Notes under the pieces: generated by a model
Told to the model about the DNA's origin: nothing
Databases searched by the model: none
Seen by the model: only the letters and a program-made list of their open reading frames with translations
In this document: piece by piece, positions 14,143-20,149 of the stretch
Layout: each line of letters starts with the position of its first letter
How positions within the stretch are numbered: position 1 is the first letter of the stretch
DNA from: CANIZL01 sp043788645
Lineage (GTDB): Bacteria; Verrucomicrobiota; Verrucomicrobiia; Limisphaerales; UBA9464
Direction of reading: 5' to 3'
Assembly: GCA_043788645.1 (NCBI GenBank)
Contig: JAYVTS010000326.1
Span: 1 to 20,149 of the forward strand
DNA length: 20,149 nt
Program-made: the position numbers and the translations under genes

Positions 14143-15495
14143 GTGAATTCTCCTCGTCCTGCCGCCGTGCCCTCTGTTTCCACTTGGCCTTCGTCTCGTA
14201 GGCGCTTCCTCCGGAACTCGGCCCTCGTCGGGACCAGTGTGGTGGCATTTCCATACGTCGCCAAGGCGACGGTTCTGGGGGCGAATTCTCGACTCAATAT
14301 CGCCGGGATCGGGGTGGGCGGTAAGGGATGGGTTGATATTACCAGCTGTGACTCGCAAAACATCGTTGGGTTGTGTGACGTGGATGCTGGTCGATTGGCC
14401 AAAGCCAAGGAAAAATATCCCCGAGCCACGGTATTTAGTGACTGGCGTGAACTGTTTGAAAAGCACGGTAAAAACCTCGATGCAGTGACCGTCTCGACAC
14501 CCGATCATACTCATTTTCCAGCTTCGATGGCCGCCATCCGGTTGGGTAAACATGTGTACTGCCAGAAGCCGCTGACCCATACCGTTTGGGAAGCCCGCCA
14601 ATTGGCCATGGCCGCGCGCAAGGCCAAGGTCGCCACCCAAATGGGCAATCAAGGAATGAGCCATCCCGTGCTCCAACGCGAGGCGGAGATCATTCGAGCG
14701 GGAGCGTGCGGAAGCGTTCGTGAGATTCATATTTGGACTGATCGCCCAGGCAATTGGTGGCGACAGGGCATCGAACGTTCGGAGCCAAAACCGGTGCCCG
14801 CGGGGCTGGCTTGGGACCTGTGGCTGGGCGTGGCACCCGAACGGCCGTATGCGGAGGGATATCACAGTTTCCTCTGGCGCGGACACTGGGATTTTGGGAC
14901 CGGCGCGATTGGCGATATGGGATGTCATTTGCTCAATCTCCCGGCGCTCGTTTGGCCTCTCGTCGATCCGATCAGCGTCGAAGCGGATAGTTTGGGAGCA
15001 ACTTTGGAAAGTCCACCGGTGGCTTCACGGATTCGCTGGGATTTTCCGGCCGCTCCCGGCCGGGCGCCCATGAAACTGATTTGGTACGACGGCGGGCGAA
15101 GGGCAGCGTCGGAACTTTTCGGAGGCAAGATTACGGAGGAAAACGGGGTATTAGTGATCGGGGATAAAGACACGTTTCTCACCTCCTATAACGGTGGAGG
15201 ACGTTTTCTATCGACGGCCAAGCTCGAGGATTTTGCCTCGGCACCGAGTTTCCTACCCAAACGCGGAGAGTGGGATCGGAACCACTACGAGGAATGGATT
15301 GCAGCCTGCCAAGGAGGCCCAAAGCCGGTTTCGAATTTCGACGTCTCCGGCCCCGTTTCCGAGACCGTATTGTTGGGGAATGTGGCCATTCGGACCGGGC
15401 AGAAATTCAAATGGAATGCTTCCACACTCAAAGCGGATCTCCCGGCTGCGAACGCGTTGATAACGAAAGCGTATCGCCCGGGCTGGGGAGTATAG
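14143..15495 (+). CDS. Tat-exported Gfo/Idh/MocA oxidoreductase
   Basis: A 450-residue NAD(P)-dependent oxidoreductase of the Gfo/Idh/MocA family, probably acting on a sugar or cyclitol; the substrate cannot be read from the sequence. A twin-arginine signal (SRRRFLRNSALVG, about 18-30, then a hydrophobic stretch) predicts export in folded form with its cofactor. The nucleotide-binding motif GIGVGGKG is at 55-62 and the N-terminal Rossmann domain runs to about 170. The family's EKP catalytic segment reads CQKP (140-143), a variant seen in this Tat-exported subgroup. The start is uncertain. GTG 14143 was chosen since it follows the terminator with room for a promoter; TTG 14077 and GTG 14167 are alternatives. 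TTGAAT (14108) and TATTCT (14132) could be -35/-10 elements, which would make the mRNA nearly leaderless. A dehydrogenase gene follows after 86 nt. Confidence 0.85.
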   Translation: MNSPRPAAVPSVSTWPSSRRRFLRNSALVGTSVVAFPYVAKATVLGANSRLNIAGIGVGGKGWVDITSCDSQNIVGLCDVDAGRLAKAKEKYPRATVFSDWRELFEKHGKNLDAVTVSTPDHTHFPASMAAIRLGKHVYCQKPLTHTVWEARQLAMAARKAKVATQMGNQGMSHPVLQREAEIIRAGACGSVREIHIWTDRPGNWWRQGIERSEPKPVPAGLAWDLWLGVAPERPYAEGYHSFLWRGHWDFGTGAIGDMGCHLLNLPALVWPLVDPISVEADSLGATLESPPVASRIRWDFPAAPGRAPMKLIWYDGGRRAASELFGGKITEENGVLVIGDKDTFLTSYNGGGRFLSTAKLEDFASAPSFLPKRGEWDRNHYEEWIAACQGGPKPVSNFDVSGPVSETVLLGNVAIRTGQKFKWNASTLKADLPAANALITKAYRPGWGV

Positions 15496-15581
15496 CGTAG
15501 ATCGCACTCGCCCGAATATTTCATCAGCTTTTGTGCAGCGGGGTTTGCCCGGACCGGGGGGAGCAGACTACCTAGCGGGTT

Positions 15582-16574
15582 GTGAAAGCCCTGGTCCTGC
15601 GAAGTGTCAACGAACTCGTACTCGACGATCTCCCCATGCCTCAAGCCGGGCCGGGCGAAGTCCTGATCCACCTTCGAGCGGCGGCGCTCAATCACCGCGA
15701 TGTCTGGATCAAAGCTGGGCAATATGCGGGTCTCAAGTTTCCGGTTGTTCCCGGATCCGACGGCGCTGGGGTCGTCGCGGACGTCGGGCCTGGGGTAGAT
15801 CGTTCGTGGATGGATCGCGAAGTGATCATAAACCCCGCCTTTGACTGGGGACACGATCCCCGGGTCCAAGAGCCGCGCTTCACGATTTTGGGGCTTCCAA
15901 AAGACGGGACATTTGCGGAATACGTCCAGGTGCCGGCGACCCAGTTGGCACCCAAGCCCTCGCATCTAACCTGGGAGGAGGCCGCCGCCCTACCCTTAGC
16001 CGGGGTCACGGCTTTTCGGGCAGTATTCAGCCGAGCACACCTGAAAGCCCATGAGAAGATTCTCATTTCGGGCATTGGCGCAGGAACGGCGGTGTTCGCA
16101 CTTCAATTCGCAGCAGCAGCGGGCGCTGTTCCCTGCGTCACGTCGAGTAGCGAAGAAAAACTGCGACGCGCACACGACCTGGGAGCTAAAGCGGGTGCAC
16201 TCTATACCAAAACGAATTGGGCCAAGGAATTTGGTGATCATCATGGACCATTTGACGTCATTGTCGACAGTGCTGGCGGGCCAGGATTTGGTGATTTGCT
16301 GGATTTGGCGGCGACCGGCGGGCGAGTGGTGTTCTTTGGGGCCACACGAGGAAATCCGGATGAACTGCCCATGCGCAAAGTGTATTGGCGCCAACTCAGT
16401 TTGCTGGGTACAACGATGGGCAGTCCGACTGATTTTCAGATGATGACCGCATTTGTAGCACGCCACGCGATTCATCCCGTGGTCAGTGAAGTATTTGAAC
16501 TGAAGGACGGATTGGCCGCGTTTGCCCGCCTGGAAGAAGGTGGCCAATTTGGTAAAATTGTCCTCCGGATCTGA
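15582..16574 (+). CDS. Zinc-less medium-chain dehydrogenase/quinone reductase
   Basis: A 330-residue NAD(P)H-dependent medium-chain dehydrogenase/reductase. The GroES-like domain (about 1-125) has the segment AALNHRD (34-40) where zinc alcohol dehydrogenases carry the catalytic Cys, and the four-Cys structural zinc lobe is missing. It is therefore closer to quinone oxidoreductases than to zinc alcohol dehydrogenases. The Rossmann domain has GIGAGTAVFALQFA (164-177) and GGRVVFFGA near 248. It lacks a signal peptide and should be cytoplasmic; the substrate is unknown. It starts with GTG (MKALVL, the usual N-terminus of the family) 86 nt after the Gfo/Idh/MocA gene on the same strand. There is no terminator between them, so they may share a transcript. 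Confidence 0.87.
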   Translation: MKALVLRSVNELVLDDLPMPQAGPGEVLIHLRAAALNHRDVWIKAGQYAGLKFPVVPGSDGAGVVADVGPGVDRSWMDREVIINPAFDWGHDPRVQEPRFTILGLPKDGTFAEYVQVPATQLAPKPSHLTWEEAAALPLAGVTAFRAVFSRAHLKAHEKILISGIGAGTAVFALQFAAAAGAVPCVTSSSEEKLRRAHDLGAKAGALYTKTNWAKEFGDHHGPFDVIVDSAGGPGFGDLLDLAATGGRVVFFGATRGNPDELPMRKVYWRQLSLLGTTMGSPTDFQMMTAFVARHAIHPVVSEVFELKDGLAAFARLEEGGQFGKIVLRI

Positions 16575-16732
16575 TCATGAGACTTTTAGAGAGGAGGGTT
16601 CGAGGTTCGAGAACCGGGAGAATCCGACCTGCCCCTTTCTTTGCGATTTGGATGATCTCTCGCGGCATCTCAATTTGTTTAAGCTCGTTTTAGAGGACAA
16701 GAGGGTTCCGAGGGGTTAATTTTAGTCTCTTG

Positions 16733-17833
16733 ATGCGCCGAGGGCGATTTACCGAAACGTGGGTTCTGGCGGCTTTGGTCGCCGCAATGCTTGGGTGCGG
16801 GCGAGCGGTTGTCGCAGATGCTCTCCCCCCAATTCGACTCTTCCGATCTACCAGTCTCTCCGGTTGGGAACCCACGATCACCCATGGGCAGACTCGTTGG
16901 GTTTCACCCGTCTGGCATCCGGAGTTTCTGTGGGACGAAGCTGTTCCGTCCTGGAACGTCGGAGTGACCTCCGCGTGGGAATTTGAACTCAGATCCGTCG
17001 ATCCAACCGGCACTAGCCCTTGGTATTCATTGGGTCGCTGGTGTAGCGACACCAATCAAGCACCACGTACCAGCGTCGTCGGTCAATCCGATGCACAAGG
17101 TCGAGTAGCGACCGATACGCTCATTCTGACCCGTCCCGCCGTTGGCCTCCAGGCGCGACTAACACTCGGCCAAAAAACCACCACCAACGACTTACGACAA
17201 TTCACCGTCAGCGTTCTGGCCTCGAAACAAACGTGGCCTGAGCCCGATCCGTATCGCTTGGCCTGGGGTCGTGAACTGGCCGTGCCGGTGCGGTCTCAGG
17301 CGGATTTTCCCGAAGGCGTCCAATCGTGGTGCAGTCCCACCAGCGTGACCATGGTGTTGGGATGGTGGTCCAGTCGGTGGGGAATCCCTGCTCAGCCCAT
17401 GGCGGTCCCGAGCGTCCCTGAAACGGCTCGCGGCGTCTTTGATTCGGGTTGGCCGGGCACCGGAAATTGGGCCTTCAATGTCGCATTCCTGGGTCAAACC
17501 CCAGGACTGCGATCAGCCGTCGTGCGCCTGGCAGGACTGGCGGATTTGGAACGTTGGATCGCCTCGGGTTGGCCCGTCGTAACCAGCGTGTCGTACGCGA
17601 TGCTCAAGGGCGGTATGAAACCGGAGATCGGAGATGGACATCTCGTGGTAGTGCGCGGTTTTTCAGCGGAGGGCGACGTGCTCATCAATGATCCGGGAGT
17701 GCGGACGAGTCGAGTACCGCAGACGATTCCGCGAGCCGCATTTCGAGCCGCCTGGGCGCAGTCACGAAATACGGCTTATGTGATATGGCCGATTCGGGCA
17801 AAATTGCCCGCGGGCGGAGATGGGAGGTGGTGA
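16733..17833 (+). CDS. Exported C39-like cysteine peptidase
   Basis: A 366-residue protein with a papain-like C39_2 peptidase domain in its C-terminal half. The likely catalytic Cys is C200 in QSWCSPTSVTMVLGWW, the His is H303 in GDGHLVVVRGF, and N319-D320 in LINDPGV may complete the site. The N-terminal part (about 30-170) is beta-rich, with no family I can name. A signal peptide covers about 1-30. It contains LGCG, so a lipoprotein anchor is possible, but the residue at -3 is Met and not the usual Leu. ATG 16733 was chosen over the overlapping TTG at 16730. The physiological substrate is unknown; there is no ABC exporter or peptide precursor next to it, so a bacteriocin-processing role is not supported. 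The 158 nt before it hold no gene. Confidence 0.82.
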   Translation: MRRGRFTETWVLAALVAAMLGCGRAVVADALPPIRLFRSTSLSGWEPTITHGQTRWVSPVWHPEFLWDEAVPSWNVGVTSAWEFELRSVDPTGTSPWYSLGRWCSDTNQAPRTSVVGQSDAQGRVATDTLILTRPAVGLQARLTLGQKTTTNDLRQFTVSVLASKQTWPEPDPYRLAWGRELAVPVRSQADFPEGVQSWCSPTSVTMVLGWWSSRWGIPAQPMAVPSVPETARGVFDSGWPGTGNWAFNVAFLGQTPGLRSAVVRLAGLADLERWIASGWPVVTSVSYAMLKGGMKPEIGDGHLVVVRGFSAEGDVLINDPGVRTSRVPQTIPRAAFRAAWAQSRNTAYVIWPIRAKLPAGGDGRW

Positions 17834-17954
17834 GGATCGTAGGGCACCGCGAAATAAAATATTGAAATAAAATGAATATTCCATCCCAAAAACTTTGCCG
17901 AACGAAAGGTAAAATCCGTTGCTCCGAAGCAGGACGGTCGGTAGAAGTGGCGGG

Positions 17955-19568
17955 ATGATTTCCCGTGCTTTCACAGCAGTGCTCCCGCGCTCTCTGACAG
18001 TGGTTCTGCTAACGCTGCTTGCCTCAGCCACCGTGCTTCGCGCCCAAGCCCCTGCGCCCTCTAGCTTCTCACCGAACTACTCGACCAACGCTTGGCTTCC
18101 ACCGGAGTCTAGTTTCCGGAAAGTCATCCTCGACGAAGACGCCACCGTCAACGGCGAGAAGCGTGATACGATTGTCGATCCCATGGAGTTGTCGGTTGCT
18201 TCGGATGGCCGGGTATTTTTTGTGGAACGGAGCGGCATCGTCAAGCTGTGGAGTCCAATAACGAAAGCGACATCTGTGATCGCCAAGGTGGCTGTATTCA
18301 GCGGGAATGAGGACGGTTTACTCGGCATCACACTCGACCCGCACTTCAGCGAAAACCAATGGGTGTATCTCAACCGATCAACGCCAGAATCGTTCAACGA
18401 CGACAAGGGAAACAAAATGGGACTCATTCGCGTGTCTCGATTTACCCTCGTCGGCGACACGCTCGATCTCGCTTCCGAAACGAAAATTATCGACATCCCA
18501 GAACAACGGATCACCTGTTGTCATGTCGGTGGATCGCTGACGTTTGATCCGCAAGGCAACCTCTATGTTTCCGTCGGGGATAACTCGAATCCTTTCGAGT
18601 CAGAAGGTTTTTCGCCCGCGGATGATCGGCCTGGTCGTGAGCCGTGGGATGCGCAGCGCAGTGCGGGAAGTGGAAATTCGCTGACCGGAAAAATTCTCCG
18701 CGTGAAGCCTCGGGCGCAAGGTGGCTATGATATTCCAGAAGGAAATCTCTTCAAACCCGGCACCTCGGGCACCCGTCCTGAAATCTATGTGATGGGTAAT
18801 CGGAATCCGTTCCGAATCTCGATCGATCCAAAAACCGGATACCTCTACTGGGGCGAAGTCGGCCCCGATGCCGGCTCACCGGACCCGAACCGAGGCCCCG
18901 CGGGCTTTGATGAAGTGAATCAAGCGCGCACGGCAGGATTCTTTGGCTGGCCCTATTTTGTAGCGGACAACAAACCTTACGTGCAGATCGACTTCAAAGC
19001 CCGACAGGTTTGGCGGGATCAAGTGGGCGCGTATGAGCAAGCCCGTAAAGATGCCAAGAGCGGTTCGCCCGTCGCGGTAAAGCCGACTGCCTGGCCGGGT
19101 ACGAATTTCACGGTCGTGCCTCACAACGCGGCGCACCCGGTGAACCGATCGCCCAACAACACGGGCATCCGCGAGCTTCCACCGGCGCAACCCGCGTTTA
19201 TCTACTATCCCCCCGGTCCTTCCACGCGTTTCCCCGTAGTGGGCAGCGGTGGCCGGACCGCCATGGCCGGACCCGTCTACTATTTCGACGCGAACCGGAA
19301 ATCTGAGACCAAACTTCCGGTGGAATTCGATCACACGCTGTTCATCTACGAATGGTCACGGAACTGGATTATCGCAGTGAAACTCGATGCCACTGATCAT
19401 ATTCTGGGCATGCAACGGTTTCTACCCGGCATGGAATTCAAGCGTCCGATGGACATGGAGCTGGGTCCAGACGGGTGCCTCTATCTCATTGAATACGGGA
19501 AAGAATGGTCCGGCAATCTCGATACAAAGATTATTCGGATCGAGTACACCGGAAAGACGGGCGGTTAA
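17955..19568 (+). CDS. PQQ-dependent sugar dehydrogenase family protein
   Basis: A 537-residue exported beta-propeller of the glucose/sorbosone dehydrogenase family, expected to oxidise a sugar in the periplasm with pyrroloquinoline quinone. A signal peptide ends near VLRA-QAPAP (about residue 30). Family segments are NEDGLLGITLDPHF (118-131), then H190 in CCHVGGSLTFDP followed by GNLYVSVGD (201-209), where H190 matches the catalytic His of soluble glucose dehydrogenase. GNRNPFRISIDP (281-292) and MELGPDGCLYLIEYG near the C-terminus also fit. Many related verrucomicrobial and planctomycetal proteins continue with a cytochrome c or carbohydrate-binding module; this one stops after the propeller, so its electron acceptor is unclear. 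ATG 17955 gives a clean signal peptide; a TTG at 17919 is the alternative. It converges on manA. Confidence 0.85.
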   Translation: MISRAFTAVLPRSLTVVLLTLLASATVLRAQAPAPSSFSPNYSTNAWLPPESSFRKVILDEDATVNGEKRDTIVDPMELSVASDGRVFFVERSGIVKLWSPITKATSVIAKVAVFSGNEDGLLGITLDPHFSENQWVYLNRSTPESFNDDKGNKMGLIRVSRFTLVGDTLDLASETKIIDIPEQRITCCHVGGSLTFDPQGNLYVSVGDNSNPFESEGFSPADDRPGREPWDAQRSAGSGNSLTGKILRVKPRAQGGYDIPEGNLFKPGTSGTRPEIYVMGNRNPFRISIDPKTGYLYWGEVGPDAGSPDPNRGPAGFDEVNQARTAGFFGWPYFVADNKPYVQIDFKARQVWRDQVGAYEQARKDAKSGSPVAVKPTAWPGTNFTVVPHNAAHPVNRSPNNTGIRELPPAQPAFIYYPPGPSTRFPVVGSGGRTAMAGPVYYFDANRKSETKLPVEFDHTLFIYEWSRNWIIAVKLDATDHILGMQRFLPGMEFKRPMDMELGPDGCLYLIEYGKEWSGNLDTKIIRIEYTGKTGG

Positions 19569-19585
19569 ACGCCGAGACTCGGCGT
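19569..19585. terminator. Possible bidirectional terminator hairpin
   Basis: ACGCCGAG-A-CTCGGCGT is a perfect 8-bp inverted repeat starting right after the TAA of the sugar dehydrogenase and facing the stop of manA on the other strand. Folded, it gives a 6-bp stem with a 5-nt loop. On the minus strand it is followed by TTTAA only and on the + strand by no U-run, so termination would be weak. Confidence 0.4.
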
Positions 19586-19636
19586 ACGGCGAGGTTCTTT
19601 CACACCAACAGGTCAAAAGGAACAATCGAGCTTGTC

Positions 19637-20149
19637 TCAGATCGGCTTGGATGGCGCCGTGCCGACCGTCAGTTGAAGGACAACGGTTGGGCGAGCGCAT
19701 TTAAGTTCGGCGCGGGCCAATCTCGCGGGCAATAGGCAAAAGCCACCCGCTGTTAATACGACAGATTCGCCACCACCGGTGGCCTTCAACTCCCCACTGA
19801 CCACGGCCAAAATTCCTGGGCTGGCGGGAAGACGCAGATCCGAGATCGGATGAGTGTGATCGCCGTGGATTTCGGTCGCTTCAAAAACGGGATCCTGAAT
19901 GAGGGTGCGTCGGATACCCGGACAGATCCCGTTCGGTCGATGGGGGACGAGCGCGGGCGAAAAATCTGAAAAGTCGATGGCCCGAAGTGACTCAGCGAGA
20001 TGAAGTTTTCGCGGCTGTCCATCGAGACCTTTCCGGCCGAAATCGTCAACTCGATAGGTCGTATCGGAGTTTTGTTGAAGCTCGAAAATCACAATCCCAG
20101 CCCCCAGAGCATGGACGCGCCCACTCGGCACAAAGAGCACGTCGCCGGC
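19637..20149 (-). CDS. manA: Mannose-6-phosphate isomerase, type I (partial)
   Basis: The C-terminal 170 residues of a type I phosphomannose isomerase, which interconverts mannose 6-phosphate and fructose 6-phosphate with a bound metal in the cytoplasm. The frame is open through the right edge; an in-frame GTG at 20140 is internal because the preceding codons (AGD) continue the family motif AGDVLFVPSGRVHALG. The strongest signature is the following IFELQQNSDTTYRVDDFGR, which holds active-site residues of the family, and then GQPRKLHLAESLRAIDF. The final part is a small beta domain (GGGESVVLTAGGFCLLPA). The N-terminal metal-binding half is outside the window. It could supply sugar phosphates for glycan synthesis or use mannose as a carbon source; no other gene of either route is visible. 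Confidence 0.93.
   Translation of the reverse strand, partial: AGDVLFVPSGRVHALGAGIVIFELQQNSDTTYRVDDFGRKGLDGQPRKLHLAESLRAIDFSDFSPALVPHRPNGICPGIRRTLIQDPVFEATEIHGDHTHPISDLRLPASPGILAVVSGELKATGGGESVVLTAGGFCLLPARLARAELKCARPTVVLQLTVGTAPSKPI

Noticed and set aside
16597..16615. GGTTCGA repeated twice, resembling a tRNA T-loop
   Set aside because: No acceptor, D or anticodon arms can be built around it.
17860..17915. AT-rich stretch upstream of the sugar dehydrogenase as a promoter
   Set aside because: TAAAAT at 17910 could be a -10 element, but no -35 element lies at an acceptable distance.

Overview
The window looks like a chromosomal segment of a Verrucomicrobiota bacterium, probably a Pedosphaera/Limisphaera-type lineage. 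This is inferred from gene content: tandem pseudopilin-like proteins with the N-terminal FTLIE motif and a C-terminal DGH/DSH motif, an ECF sigma factor with an alanine/threonine-rich linker and C-terminal membrane helix, a DUF3500 protein, a Tat-exported Gfo/Idh/MocA oxidoreductase and a PQQ-type sugar dehydrogenase. There is no rRNA, tRNA or other phylogenetic marker, so the assignment is not firm. I see no CRISPR array, no insertion sequence and no phage genes.

Layout. Positions 1-531 have no convincing gene but carry a phased set of TTTGGCCTA sites. A lysine 2,3-aminomutase (532-1788) and a DUF3500 protein (1913-2986) follow on the + strand. Convergent to them is a membrane zinc peptidase (3033-3773, -). 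From 3880 to 9047 the minus strand holds a split two-component system. Read in the direction of transcription it has a sigma-54-type response regulator (9047-7611) with its own terminator, then a small secreted His-containing helical protein (7238-6774) with a near-consensus sigma-54 promoter, a candidate enhancer palindrome and its own terminator, and then a beta-barrel outer-membrane protein (6585-5335) followed 3 nt later by the histidine kinase (5331-3880). Two pseudopilins (9308-10864, +) diverge from the regulator behind a good sigma-70 promoter.

The right half holds a YlbF-family protein (11508-11113, -) and a secreted serine hydrolase (12913-11669, -). An ECF sigma factor (13005-13988, +) diverges from the hydrolase and ends in a clear terminator. 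After it come a Tat-exported Gfo/Idh/MocA oxidoreductase, a zinc-less medium-chain dehydrogenase, an exported C39-like peptidase and a PQQ-type sugar dehydrogenase, all on +. The 3' part of a type I mannose-6-phosphate isomerase gene runs off the right edge on the minus strand.

The most interesting unit is 3880-9047. The sequence supports a sensory circuit in which a sigma-54 activator drives one small exported protein from a dedicated promoter, while the kinase is co-transcribed with an outer-membrane barrel. The layout recalls the ZraP-ZraS-ZraR envelope-stress system of enterobacteria, but the small protein shows no recognisable ZraP/CpxP motif, so this would be an analogous and possibly undescribed version. 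The carbohydrate-type enzymes in the right third fit an aerobic, sugar-degrading lifestyle, but they do not form one evident pathway.
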